Of a DNA stretch of 31,500 bases, positions 7,891-19,016 are shown one piece after another (position 1 is the stretch's first letter; every line of letters begins with the position of its first letter). The translations under genes were made by a program, and so were the position numbers. The stretch comes from Cristatella mucedo (lineage: Eukaryota > Bryozoa > Phylactolaemata > Cristatellidae). Under the pieces are notes generated by a model. The model saw only the letters and a list, made by a program, of their open reading frames with translations, ran no database searches and was not told the DNA's origin. The stretch spans positions 3,176,001-3,207,500 of the forward strand of contig WPIO01000026.1 of NCBI GenBank assembly GCA_009760855.2, read 5' to 3'.

Positions 7891-9540
7891 AATTCATGTC
7901 ATTATGTAACTGACAGTAAGTTGACTTAATAACTACCGAAATCATCTATAAATAGTAGTCAGTGTGTAGTCGTACAGTAATCGGTCTAATAAGAAAAATA
8001 GAAAACGTAAAGACAGTTGGAAGGTTTGACTTATCAGAGGTACAATATCGCTGTGCTCTTAACAACTCAGTACATCCGCAGCGGCGTACAATGCTGTATT
8101 CCCCTTTCGGTGTCGACGGCACAGTAGCGAAGTGGGAGAATCTGTATTTACAGCAAGGTGAGGCGCCAAGAGGCCCCTAGTGAGATCTACTCTCATCTGA
8201 GCAGTGAAGAGTATTTACTATCCTCACAATGAGGAGAGTCCTAGGCTACTGACTCTACGCACTCATTACACTCGGGTGTCGGTAATAAACAGGAGGTATT
8301 CTACCCCGGAAGTCGGCTGCAGACGAGCGAAGGGAGGAACCTTTAGTTTAGCTGCTGGCTCCTTAGTAGCCACTAAGGGGTTTGGGGAGGAGTAGACTAG
8401 GGCTATCCCGAAACTACTCCGTAGAGGAAGGACTACGGAGGAAATCTTTGTCCTCGGACTGCAGCCTCCAGACAGAAGGAAGGGGGATAGTGATTCCCTT
8501 ACTCCCAGCTCCGTAGTCCTCTTCCTCTGGACTTATATTGGACCCAATCATGATTGGTTGACCTCGGGCGAGGGTGAGCTGGAACCTGCTGAGGTATTTC
8601 TTCAACCTCTTAGGGTGAGGATCTCTAAAAAAAATATTTCTGATTAACAAGTATTTACTCTTCTCCCGACAGGGGGGATGGAGGGGCTTTAGCCCCCTTC
8701 TGATGGGTGGTGGAGGCTTTAGCCTCTATTCCGAGGAACTCTAGCTCGGTTTGAGTTTGATGAGCTTTTAGTCAGTCAAGTCCTAAGGAAGGACTTTGTA
8801 AGATAAACCTAAGGAGAGGAGTCTAGACTTCCTTTCACTACCCTAGCTTCTGAGGAGGCTAGGCTTCTTATAGGAAGTTTAGATAACTCTCTTGATTCCA
8901 CGATTCAAGATTTGATCTACCTCAGCGGTTTCAGTGCCAAGCTCTGTACTTAAGCAATGGTAGGATACTATAAAGAGTAACAAGATCATAGAAATACCTC
9001 TTACAAAGAGTATAATGATTACAGGGTTTCATTACCCTTGTTGAGCCATCGAGCTTAGGCTGTGTGTTGCTCCTAGGACTCCTTGTCCTCCGACTACCTC
9101 TTGTCGTCTACCTTCCTCATAAAGAGAGTTACATATAAACGAGTATAGTACTGTGAGGTAAGAAAATACACAATCACTTAGGTCTTATGCAAGACTCCTG
9201 TAACTAGGCTGGTTGATCTTGATTCTAGAGTTAAGTCCTTTGAGAATAATTCCCAAGGAAAGGGAACCCACATCGACCAAAGTTAACTATATTTAAGACT
9301 CTTGAGGGAAAGCGAATTTGCCTAGATCAGTCCCCCATAGTACGGATATCTTGGTTGTTCTGCTGGAAGTAAATTCTAGTTCAAGTACATAAAATAAGCA
9401 GTGCTTTGAATAGAGCATGGGTATGAAGGTGGAATCAGGCAAACCTCCTTAGGTTTAAAGTTAACCTTATCATTTTGAGTCCTAATAGACTCAGTATAGA
9501 CCAAATCCTTCTTTATCTCAGATTTATCCGATCTCATTTC
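7891..9540. repeat. Intergenic stretch dense in short perfect hairpins
   Basis: No gene is recognised here. Perfect inverted repeats are unusually frequent from about 8340 to 8870: CTCCGTAG/CTACGGAG (8417-8440), CCTTAGT/ACTAAGG (8361-8378), CCAATCATGATTGG (8544-8557), GGGGC-TTTA-GCCCC (8683-8696), GAGGC-TTTA-GCCTC (8713-8726), CCGAG/CTCGG (8731-8749), AAGTCCT/AGGACTT (8778-8796) and CCTAGC/GCTAGG (8842-8863). Two of them share the TTTA loop. Such hairpin clusters are known from some organelle genomes and plasmids. What this stretch is remains unknown. Its right end is cut by the LINE starting at about 9545. Confidence 0.5.
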
Positions 9541-9544
9541 AATT

Positions 9545-12173
9545 ATGTGTGCAAGAAATCGATCCTTCCTCGTTATGGGTGATTTCAACGTTCACTTTAA
9601 TAACTTATCCGACGCCTTCAGCACTGAATTTCGTGCATCGATTAATTCATGGTCTCTTGTAGCTCACGTGCACGGCCCTACTCACATCAAGGGTCACACA
9701 CTGGACCAGATTTTCTCATGCAACTGCACTTTGTCATCACCAATTATTACCGAATCCTGCTTATCTGACCACATGCAGATATTATTCACGCTACAGTGTG
9801 TGCCCGCCTCATCCTCCTCCAAAATCAGCTGTGAATCGCGAAACCTCAAGACCCTTGACATCGATGCTGTCCGTGAAAGAATATCTGCTTCGCCTCTGCT
9901 GCTCTGTCCCCCCTCCGATCTGTCATCATTGGTAGATAGCTACAACACGACACTAGCTGACACGCTCGACGAGTTTGGACCTCTGACTAAGCGCACTGTT
10001 CGCCCTCGCTAGGTCTAATTAGCGAGAGCTTGAAAAAGCATAAGCAAGATCACGACTGACTGTCCATCGACAGACATACGAGGACTGCTGTAGGTCGTGG
10101 CAATCGATCCTAGCAAAGGCCAGGTCTTGCTTCCATAAAAACTTTGTTGAATCACAGATGCACAATCCAAAAATGCTGATGTCGACGATCAACCATCTCC
10201 TTACCCGGTGATTCTTGTGATGATCTAGCTGATCGCTTCTCTCAATTCTTCGTGCAGAAGGTAAACAAGATCAGGGAGTCCGTCCCTGCGATGACAGCAT
10301 CCCCTTGAATGCTATTCCCCGATTCCTGGCTGCACCTCATTGTCGTCTACATTTAAGCAGGTCACTAGTGATCTAGTCCTGAAGTTCGTATCTCAATCAA
10401 AGAAGACAAAAAGTCCTGTGGACCCTATTCCCACTGTCCTGTTCTTACGTTGCATCGATCTGTTGCTGCCGTGCATAATTAACATCATTATTGTGTCATT
10501 AGCCTCTGGTCATGTCCCAGCACCTTTCAAAAATCTGTACTCAGGCCACTTCTCAAGAAAGCTGCACTAGACCGCCAGAACTTGAGCAATTACCCAGTCT
10601 TCCTTCTACCATTCCTATCAAAGACAGTAGAACGGGTCGTGGAGGACCAGCTGAACTCGTATATTGAAACTTCTAACCTTGCCAGTAAGTTCCAGTCTGG
10701 CTTTAGAGCTAATCACTCCACCGAGTCAGCATTGCTTAGGGCGTACAACGACCTACTTAGGAATGCAGACATGGGTAGAGTACCTCTGCTTATTTTGCTC
10801 GATCTTTCGGCAGCTTTTGATACCATCGATCACCACGTTCTTCTAGAGCGCCTCTCATCTCGGCTGGGCATCACAGGCACTACTGTGCAATGATTCAGGT
10901 CCTATCTCAGTGGGAGACTCCAGAGTATTGACGTGAATGGACGAAGATCATTCGACGTACCTCTGAAATATGGGGTACCTCAGGGCTCCGTGCTAGGTCC
11001 GGTTCTTTTCACGGTTTATATTATCCCTCTTGCTGATGTGATTGCCAAGCACAATCTGGGCTTTCACTTCTATGTGGATGACCCTCAGTTGTACCTTTGC
11101 TTTGATCCCTTCCAGCCTTCGAGCACCTCGTATTCTCTCAACTTACTCGTCATGTATTGATGACATCCACACATGGATGGCAGCAAATTTTCTTAAACTA
11201 AACGATGATAAAACAAAGTTACTAGTTATGGGAAAACCCAGCGTGACTCAGAAATTGGAAAGGCGGACGCTCAAAATTGGCTCTCCCAGCATATCTCCCG
11301 TTGAATCAGCTCAAAATCTAGGTGTCATGTTCCAAAGTGACATCTCGTTAGACGACCACTTCAGCTCCGCTATCAAGTCTGCCTACTTTCAGATACATAA
11401 CATTGCTCAAATTCAGGCTTGTTTAGATAAGGATACCACGTCGTAATGAATCCATGCATTTTTCACATCCCGTCTTGACTTCTGTAACTCACTGCTTGCT
11501 GGCCTACCGGCATGTGCAATCGGGCGATTACAGCTGGTGCAAAACTTCGCATCTAGGCTTGTCTCTCGTGAGCGTCGCAGTTGCCACATCACATCACTTC
11601 TCGCCGACCTGCACTGGCTAAAAGTCAAGCAACGGATCGACTTCAAGGTTTTGTCGCTCACTTTTAGGTCCCTTCATTCTTTGGCTCCAGCCTACCTATC
11701 AGATCTACTCGCCCACCAGGCCAAGCATCGTACCACCGGCTTTTCGGAATCCAGCAGTTTACCAATACCTCGTATAAACCTCAAATCCTTTGGAGACCGT
11801 GCATTTAGTTCGTATGCTTCCAAAGCCTGGAACTCCCTCGCGACTTGCGTCAGAACATCCCCTGACTTGACCATATTAAAAAAGAACTTAAAAACACACC
11901 TATGTAGGACAGCATTTAGTGGGTCCCTGTGATTCGTCCTTTATTGGCTTATGCGTTCTGACACTGTGCATGCTGCCACTAACCCTATTTGCATGCTGAC
12001 TCGGTGCATGTCAGCCCTAACCATGTTATTCATGTTGTTTATCAAGCATGATATTACTCACCATTTAATCGCGTTCCCTTCGCAGCAAATGTAAAGCGCC
12101 TAGAAAGAGATTGAGATCTCTGAGGGCGTTTTATCAAGTGCTTTTATTATTATTTTTATTGTTATTATTATTA
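9545..12173 (+). mobile_element. 5'-truncated, mutated L2/CR1-type LINE
   Basis: This is the longest LINE copy in the window. It begins inside the endonuclease (VMGDFNVHF at about 9574; GPTHIKGHTLDQIF at about 9676) and continues through a decayed linker (10013-10340). The reverse transcriptase follows: FLSKTVERVVEDQL, LLDLSAAFDTIDHH (about 10798-10839), [14 protein letters not shown] (about 10969-11010) and the active-site YVDD at 11071-11082. The C-terminal region with DRAFSSYASKAWNSL ends at TGA 11930. The 3' UTR ends with the L2-like tail (AAGCGCC..., GAGATTGAGATCTC) and a TTATT-rich run to 12173. Frameshifts and stops break it, including TGA at 10891-10893 at the Trp of the family sequence WFRSYLSG, so it is dead. 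The pieces at 4756-5710, 14040-14256, 23936-24480 and 26506-26600 are related. Confidence 0.85.
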
Positions 12174-12490
12174 TAGACCGTGACCGTGACCGTGACCGTG
12201 ACCGTGACCGTGACCGAGACCGAGACCGAGGCAGAGGCAGAGGCAGAGGCAGAGGCAGAGGCAGAGGCAGAGGCAGAGGCAGAGGCAGAGGCAGAGGCAG
12301 AGGCAGAGGCAGAGGCAGAGGCAGAGGCAGAGGCAGAGGCAGAGGCAGAGGCAGAGGCAGAGGCAGAGGCAGAGGCAGAGGCAGAGGCAGAGGCAGAGGC
12401 AGAGACAGAGACAGAGACAGAGACAGCGACCGACAGATAGACAGAGACGGACAGATAGACAGAGTGACCGACAGACCAGATAGAGAGTGG
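12174..12490. repeat. Hexanucleotide satellite (TGACCG / AGGCAG / AGACAG units)
   Basis: A tandem hexamer run follows directly after the LINE tail. Six TGACCG units (12181-12216) and two AGACCG units are followed by 29 perfect AGGCAG units (12229-12402), then AGACAG units, and it decays into GACAGATAGACAGAGACGG-like sequence to about 12490. Each block differs from the next by single changes, as if variants spread by slippage. It is open in several frames on both strands (EAEAEA, SASASA, CLCLCL), so the long open frames here are artefacts. Confidence 0.95.
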
Positions 12491-12759
12491 ATAGCTTGTA
12501 AACAGGCCTGTTAGCAAGCAGTGAGAAGAGTGGCAAGGGTACGGCCACGTGCTCGCTCGTAGCTCGCCCATTGGGCAGCGTAGCGGCGGGAGACAGCTGG
12601 GGACAAAACCCGTGACGCGTAGCCACGCCCACACATGAACTTCTGGGCGTTATTTAGTGCCGCGAACTCTTTTGGATTGCGCCGTAGCTTCGCTCGTCAG
12701 GAGACAAGATGCAGCTTTAGAACTCCAGCACTCGGTCATCTTGTCTCAGTATCGCACTA
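12491..12759. other. Unassigned stretch
   Basis: Mixed sequence between the hexamer satellite and the Gypsy fossil. I recognise no gene, repeat or RNA in it. Confidence 0.4.
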
Positions 12760-12761
12760 AG

Positions 12762-13334
12762 CCCACTGTCAATAGTCTAAATATAGATAAGAAAGAGCAA
12801 ATCGCTCAAAATATAGGCCATTGCTCACTGGAATGTGGCCGGTGTCCCAGATAAACCAAATGGTATCCGCAAGAATGCGAAGGCACTGAGTCTCGAACGG
12901 GGGGGGGGGGAGTACACCGTCTTTAGTACTTCGCCAGAATGTACCGGCACTTGCCAGTATACCGAGCTCATGTCGAGAGTGCTGTAGACGCAAGAGCAAC
13001 GTGGGTGATCCCTAATTACGTCCGGTAGCGGTAAGTGATACGCTGCCTTCGCAGTACGCTTATTTAGCTCTACGTCGTCTGCCGCTGTATGCCACTGTGG
13101 CCATTTTTCAAGGGTGTGTAAGCTGCGAAGCGCAAGCCACGGACTTGAGCTCAGGCAAATAACATCCTGCTCCAGCATGCTATTTAGCTGCACCAGCATC
13201 ATTTCACGAAAGTGCAGCGGAAGTTTTCGGGTAGGAAAGCTTGATGGTGCATTGTTAATTGTTGAAAAACGGTGACAGACAAGATCTTTCGCGCCCGGTA
13301 GGCGCCGGAAGAGGGCCGGAAACTTGTCAAGCAC
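12762..13334 (-). pseudogene. Ty3/Gypsy reverse transcriptase fossil
   Basis: On the minus strand a nearly continuous frame (13334 to about 12828) reproduces the N-terminal half of a Gypsy RT in order: HFREMMLVQLNSMLEQDVI, SSSPWL, the A-region equivalent YSTLDMSSVYWQVPV (about 13000), and PFGLSGTPATFQ (about 12831-12866). Sense continues past a stop toward the YxDD box, where YI is followed by TAG, so the active site is lost. A run of twelve G (12899-12910) lies inside. No LTRs, integrase or gag were found attached. It is a truncated, inactive fragment; in normal elements this polyprotein copies the RNA to DNA. Confidence 0.8.
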
Positions 13335-14039
13335 TCCTCTACACCTCTATAGGGCTGCGGATGCAAATGAATAGCTCGCAAGAGTAGATTTCACGCATGC
13401 GGTTCGACTGGGGTGCAGGCTCAGGGAGAACGCGTGAATAACTAAATGGCCGAACAGACTGCTGTTCAGACAGAGTACGCGGTCCAAATTCGTCAGTCCC
13501 TGAACTAATGCACAGCCAAAATATGCGAGGTTGGTGCGGCGAGCTACGCGCTTAGACATAGACGATCGACGGCAACTAATCCTGGCTGAGAATCTCAATA
13601 TAGTCGACTCCGCATATAAGAATATCAAATATAAGAATACCCGCTTACAAAAACACCAGTTCTGCGTCCCAGATTTGTATGCAAAATTTTTCACGGTGGG
13701 AGCTCCGCCTAATGAATTTCGGATGTAAGGATACTCCGCATATAAGAATAGAAGTTGAGACTGATTTTGTCTTTTTACTCTCAAGTGCATATTTACAGCA
13801 TGTAGCAGAATAAACATCCTTTATGTGGTCATTTCATCGCATGTTTAGTGATTGCATACTGTTTTCTCGCTGTAATGCCCTGCGATTATAGACTGCGAGC
13901 TTGACAGGTGAGCCTGAATTATGAACAATAAAAACTGCCAAACTATGTGCTCTGCCACTGAATTAGAGCTGGGCCGCTCATGAATAAATGCGATAAGCCG
14001 AGGCTTACGAGCAGCATGATGTACGATTATTTGCGAATG
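13335..14039. other. Unassigned stretch with an 18-bp direct repeat
   Basis: ACTCCGCATATAAGAATA occurs perfectly at 13607-13624 and 13733-13750, with a related AAATATAAGAATAC between them. This spacing suggests the end of a DNA transposon, perhaps the Tigger-like element whose transposase start lies at 14647, but the link is not shown. No gene is recognised in either strand. Confidence 0.35.
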
Positions 14040-14256
14040 GGATAATAATAAATAATAATCATTATCATCATACTCTTGATAAAGCGCCCTCAGAGAAGCT
14101 GCAAAGGAAACGCGATCGAATGGTGAGTGGTATCATGCTTGATAAGCAACATGAATAACATGGTTAGCGGTGACATGCACAGTGTCAGCATGCAAGTGTG
14201 GCTAGTAGCAGCATGCACAGTTTCAGCACGCATAAGCACATAAAGGAGGAGTCACA
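14040..14256 (-). mobile_element. L2-type LINE 3' UTR fragment
   Basis: On the minus strand this matches the LINE 3' UTR and tail (ATTCATGTTG, CATGATACCACTCACC, GCGCTTTATCAAGAG) and ends in TAATAATTATT on the left. Compared with the copy at 11930-12140 it lacks about 25-30 bases in the tail hairpin region. No coding part is kept. Confidence 0.75.
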
Positions 14257-14639
14257 ATTATTGTATGACTTACCAAGTGGCCATTATATAAGGCACGGTC
14301 CAGACCGCAGCCGCTCTCTCCTTGAGCAAGCGTACGCTGGTTGGCGAGTCTGAGCGCTAATCGTAAGCTGCCATACGCCTATTAGCGAGTCGGCTGGAAG
14401 TCACCTGTTGTATCAGCCGCTATATACCAGGTATTTTTGTGTTTTTCCTAATAAGGTGCTGTCGCTAGCACTGCATGCAGATAAAGAGCGCTGTGTTTTT
14501 ATCGTCGGTGTACTGATGACTAAAGGTCTTTGCAAATTGCACGCGTTGTGCCGCTACCAGAACTAGTAATGGTTTCGCGATCATTGCATCGTCATTTTTG
14601 ACGGGCTAATAACTAGTCATTTAATAAAAATTTGAATAG
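14257..14639. other. Unassigned stretch with a TATA-like motif
   Basis: TATATAAGGCAC occurs at about 14285-14296 followed by GC-richer sequence, which could be a promoter of a lost element or gene. I see no gene after it. Confidence 0.25.
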
Positions 14640-14646
14640 CAGTATT

Positions 14647-15215
14647 ATGGATAGTGCATCAAAAAGAAATACGCTTACAGTTGAGAAGAAGCTGCCAGTT
14701 TGGAGGCGTTGAACTAAAAAAGCAACCTGCTGTTGCCAAGGAGTTTAAAGTGAATTAGTCGACTATCTCAAAATAAATTAAATAGAAAAGCAGATTCACG
14801 ATGAAGCTTTGCTAAGACATGCAGTAATGCAAGAATATTTCAAGGCCCTTTTAGATTAAGATAACGAAATCACGTGCCATGGCACGTTAACCGACGTTAG
14901 CGAGAAAGTACAGCGAAAGTTTCAAAATGGGGATTATACAACGACACAGAAGAGCTTGAAGAGATACAGTCGCTGAAAGTACGCAGAGTAGCGCACAAAG
15001 AAGCATGCGCTGGAAGCTGTTTGTCATTAGTTCGAGCCAAAATCTCACTGAATACAGCAAGTAAAATGCAATTTCAGATAAGGTTGAGAAAGAAGCATTC
15101 CAAAATCACATCCAGCGGAAAATTACAGACTTATTTTTTAATAATCGGAGCATTTATTGTACCTTAATGTGTACCTAACTGCTTTACGTTGTTAAATAGA
15201 CAATAAAGAAATCTT
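14647..15215 (+). pseudogene. Tigger/pogo-like transposase fossil, N-terminus with internal deletion
   Basis: From ATG 14647 the frame reads MDSASKRNTLTVEKK. After a frame change, QPAVAKEFKVN, then a stop, then STISK match the Psq-type helix-turn-helix at the start of Tigger/CENP-B-like transposases. A Lys-rich helix (EKQIHDEALLRHAVMQEYF) follows. The DDE catalytic core is missing. Near 15117 KITDLFF resembles the C-terminal motif of the family, so the element seems internally deleted. AATAAA lies at 15200-15205. Stops and frame changes show it is dead. Confidence 0.55.
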
Positions 15216-15307
15216 AAGTTTTAAGCAATATTATTTTCACTCGCATATGGGACTACTCCACATACTAGAATTCACTGCCTTTGGACTCGCTTCGCTGAAA
15301 ATATCTC

Positions 15308-15563
15308 TACTAATAAATGCGAAAAAGTCCGTCCGTCCATCACACTGCAAGATGGAGCACTTCCGTCACGCGGCAAGATGACACAGCGTCGTCTTCCGAG
15401 ACCATACCATGACTACTTCTACTATGACTCAGCGAAGCTAGTCAAAGGCAGTGAGCTCTTGTACAACAGTATACATACATTTACGCATTTTTTACATGTC
15501 ACTTCTGAAGTACTGGTCGCCATCTTACCGCGTGACGGACGGACTTTCTCACTTTAACTAATA
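15308..15563. mobile_element. Small element with terminal inverted repeats AAAGTCCGTCCGTC
   Basis: The ends (15308-15337 and 15534-15563) are inverted repeats sharing the exact core AAAGTCCGTCCGTC, with AAGATGG just inside both. The right end is CTTTCTCACTTTAACTAATAG. The element is about 256 bp and non-coding. A lone copy of its right end (TTTCTCACTTTAACTAA) is at about 16336-16352. It may be a MITE or a Helitron-related end; no clear target duplication is seen. Confidence 0.6.
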
Positions 15564-15726
15564 GGGATAACCATGGCTATTTGTCGGCCCGAGCGTATTC
15601 TCATAAGCGGAATCTACTGTACATGTACACTGTATACACCTCCGCGAATTCATCTTCAGGGATTTATTTACATTTATTTATTTATTTTATTTACAGTGCT
15701 TGCCCGAAAAATCCGAGCACCTAGAG

Positions 15727-15920
15727 TAGTGGTTCTTAGCCTTCCCAATGCCGCGAGTCTTTAATTAAGTTCCTCATGTTGTAGCGACCGCCAACCATAA
15801 AACTATTAACTATTGTGTGCAAAATGTGGAAATGCGTTCCTTGCGATGGTCTTAGGCAATCCCTGTGAAGTTGTCGTTCGACCCCTAAAGGGGTCGCGAC
15901 CCATAGGTTGAAAACCGCTG
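15727..15920. mobile_element. hAT MITE
   Basis: The ends are imperfect inverted repeats: TAGTGGTTCTTAGCC on the left, and on the right the complement of CAGCGGTTTTCAACC. Inside the right end is CCCCTAAAGGGGTCGCGACC, a sequence well known from non-autonomous hAT families. Flanks ACCTAGAG (15719-15726) and ACGTAGAG (15921-15928) are an 8-bp target duplication with one change, as expected for hAT. It is 194 bp with no coding capacity. Confidence 0.85.
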
Positions 15921-15928
15921 ACGTAGAG

Positions 15929-18075
15929 GGTTAAGAATTAACCTCAGGCATTGCAGTGTGTCGGGGACCGCTAGCAAGCAAATTTTACCACAGCATAAGA
16001 AGCAGTAGGTAGCACTATTTTTAGCAAATCGGTCATGCTACCAATTCGGTTATCTTATCACGTGCAGAAACATTCAGTGCGATCCTGTTCTTGCATTATC
16101 TTGGCGAGTTATGGCTTCTAAAATAATTACCATTCCTAATGAATAAGTTAGAGCGCTGAGAAATAAGATTTACTACATGCCTCGAGTATCCTCCCTCCTC
16201 TCTAGAGGTGTATAAAATAACTGTAATACACGTAGATTACTATGTTTTGAGTTTACCGTACGTTTTCTAAGACTTTTCAAGTAGTTTAAAACGGCCATGT
16301 CACTCTTTTCTTGGTAGGAAATGTAGTTCGCTTGTTTCTCACTTTAACTAAATGACCTCTTTCTTTGTCAGTCTCGAACTAAGTCTGACTTAAGTCTGCG
16401 CATGCACAAAACTAGATGCATCAACCCTAGACCATTCCAGAATTAGTGATGACACAGTCATTGAGATACATTTTCTAGGCACATCTAAAAATTCCTATAC
16501 CGCCGTGTTCCGATTTCGGTACCAAAACTACTCTAAAAAACCGAAACTGTTTCCTAACCTATCTGAAACCACCAAACAAGTTAATGTTGCATGTTTTTGG
16601 TAGTTAGTAGACTAACCATGGTGGAAGCGTACATAATTTTCTAAATTTAGTGCTTCGTAATACCAATCTTATCTTTTAGCAGTATTTGCCCTTAATTTTT
16701 TATTCCCGGGTGCAGATTTGTTTGGGCCACTGCCGTGTATATATAAATATAAATTAAGTACATGAACCATGTACAGACATGGCGTTGCATTTCAATATTT
16801 AAGAGCTGGTAGGTTGAGGCAAATTCTTTTGCTTAGACTGATATTGCTACAGCGAAATTTCGATTTTTTGAGATAGTACTTATTTTACACAGCTTCTTGG
16901 AGTCGGCGAACAATTCGAAAATATCTATTTTCATTCGATCTCACGAGTTAGACTTGTTACCCGCAACGAAGTGAATACAAGCAGCCGCCAAGCAAAGTAA
17001 GAACAGCCTCTGTCCTTGAGACAAGGCTTGCTAAGAAGAAGGTCTTTAAAGCTCTTAGCATAATCATGAAATAAAAAACCTAAGCGCGTCTATGCTATGC
17101 GAAATCCCCTTTTCTCCATCCAACTCGTAAGACGGTGAAAAATCTAAAGTCGGCCGGCTACCAACGCCTTCCAAGAAAATTAAGCTCGTTGATTGAGTTG
17201 GTGCCGGCTGGGACACTCGTAAAGAGGAATGCATTTCAGCCAAACCCAGCTCACGGAATGCAATTTAATGATAACGTTTCCTTTCCGTTTCCCAAATGCT
17301 CTAACTCATCTTTACCTCGCGTATACATGCGGTATTATGATTCGTCTTAAGCCAGGTTTATTTGGTAGCGAGTAGCTAAGATATTAGCTCGAAGCGTCGA
17401 GATTAAATCAAACTTTATTGGCCAGCTGACCGAGTTTCGAAACTAAGTTTGAATACAGCTTCAATATCTGCAGCACTCAGCAGACGATCTTCAGGCTGTG
17501 TATTTCTAAACTGCTGGAGATGGAAAGAGAGGGCAATATGTCTGCCTGCTTCGGTGTGCTTCAGCTTCGTTGAGCTACTGAGGGGGACGCAAAGCTATCA
17601 GTGGCCCCTAGATTAGTCACAAGTCGAAACTCGGGGAAGCTGCGAGAGGCTAGCTCTCTCGCATTTGCTACGGTCGGTTAGCAGATGGAGAAAAGGCGTC
17701 CCGCGTCGCCATTCGATGTTCACTCGCTGCTTGCTTTCGAAATGCAGTGTGTTGGCGCCGTTTAGGGGTTCGCTTTGTTGGCGTCTGATGTTTATTGTGT
17801 TCGGATGCCGCTCAGATGCACCCCGCATCGTCGGGAAAAAAAAGTGGCGGCCCAGCGCACGCCAGTTTTAGATAGCGTCCACATTGGCCCTGAGCTTCCC
17901 GATGCTGCTTAACTAACCGAAGAGAGGGCGCCGAACCACGACGGCGGCGACAGGCTGCTGGCTTTCAACGTACCCATAAACGAGATATAGCCGAATAGCA
18001 CTCCTCCACGCAGCGCTCACGACTGAGTAGACTCTGACCTGACATGAACCCGGGGTGGAAGCGACTTCAGCCGAG
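15929..18075. other. Long unassigned stretch
   Basis: No gene or known element is recognised, apart from the lone end copy near 16336-16352 and a small perfect hairpin GTACATG-AAC-CATGTAC (16758-16774). Short open frames at 17135-17350 and 17665-17871 have no recognisable protein sense. Confidence 0.4.
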
Positions 18076-18259
18076 AGGTTATTTAATATAATAATATAAT
18101 AATAAAATATAATATAATAGTATTTATTATAATTTAATATTAATTTTATCATTATAGTATTAATTATTTTATTATTTTTTATTTTATTACTTTTATTTTA
18201 TTAATTATTTTATTATTTTAATATGAATGTTATTTTTACCGCAGGTTATTTGCCTGCGG
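18076..18259. repeat. AT-only insert flanked by a 9-bp direct repeat and a hairpin
   Basis: A run of nearly pure A/T (TAATATAATAATATAAT and variants) lies between two perfect copies of AGGTTATTT (18076-18084 and 18243-18251). The right copy sits in a perfect hairpin CCGCAGG-TTATTTG-CCTGCGG (18239-18259). The neighbouring DNA is GC-rich, so the insert stands out. It may be an expanded microsatellite or an insertion with a target duplication. Confidence 0.6.
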
Positions 18260-18727
18260 CGTAGGCGACAGCCCGTCGACTAGCTTATAACGCCTGCCTG
18301 AGCCAACCAGCAGTAGCGAGCTTCGAGCAGCTAAAGCTGCCGCGCCGCATGCGCCAGACGGGAGTAAAGGCCGGCAGCCCTCTCCTCACGGCCGTACCAG
18401 GCGGCCACAGGTACGGCGACGCACGTGTGCAGCCGAAATACGAGACTTGTGAGTTATTTGGCAGTCTTTGCTTCGCAAGGGGTTTGTAAATTGTCAAGAA
18501 CCATTTTCGGCTATCAACCTACTGTTAATAGTTTTGAATATGAGTGCGGGATTCCGTAAGTCGCTGACATCACGCCTACATTGTGGCGAATGTAATATTT
18601 CTAGTATTATTACGGCGGTATGATTATGATGAGTGTCTGAGTTAAAAGCCTAATCTGCATATGCAGCTATGTCGTGCACTCTCATAGTTAAAACTGAACA
18701 TTGAATTGTGCATTGAACGGTGAAATA
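18260..18727. other. Unassigned stretch
   Basis: GC-rich to about 18480, then mixed. No gene, RNA or repeat is recognised. Confidence 0.35.
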
Positions 18728-19016
18728 TAGTCAGCTCTCGGCTTACGACGGTTAAACTTAAGAAAATTCGGAGAGAGATGAACTCGGCCACGGTCACGGA
18801 AAAATCAAAATCATAACGGATCCAAAATTTTTTTTAAATCTAAGCACGATCAATAGATTTGACAACGCCCCACACAGCAGAGAGGAAATTTGTCCGACAG
18901 CATCAGGACGTATCGTATTGCATTTGAACGTATAATATACTATTATCGACTTACGAAAATTCTACTTACGATTGGTTTTCTGGTCCCTATCTATGTTGTA
19001 AGTCAAGGGTTGACTG
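18728..19016. mobile_element. Tigger/pogo-type MITE
   Basis: About 289 bp with imperfect inverted ends: left TAGTCAGCTCTCGGCTTACG, right complement CAGTCAACCCTTGACTTACA. The inner sequence (CTTACGATTGG, GGTCCCTATC) is typical of Tigger-related termini. No coding region is present. A flanking TA duplication is not clear because the right side has changed. Confidence 0.6.

Noticed and set aside
7891-9540. Mitochondrial rRNA or gene insertion (NUMT)
   Set aside because: The hairpins suggest organelle DNA, but no conserved rRNA core sequence or respiratory-chain protein could be read in either strand.
12134-12634. Long open frames on both strands with SASASA, CLCLCL or EAEAEA repeats
   Set aside because: They are translations of the hexanucleotide satellite, open because the period is a multiple of three.
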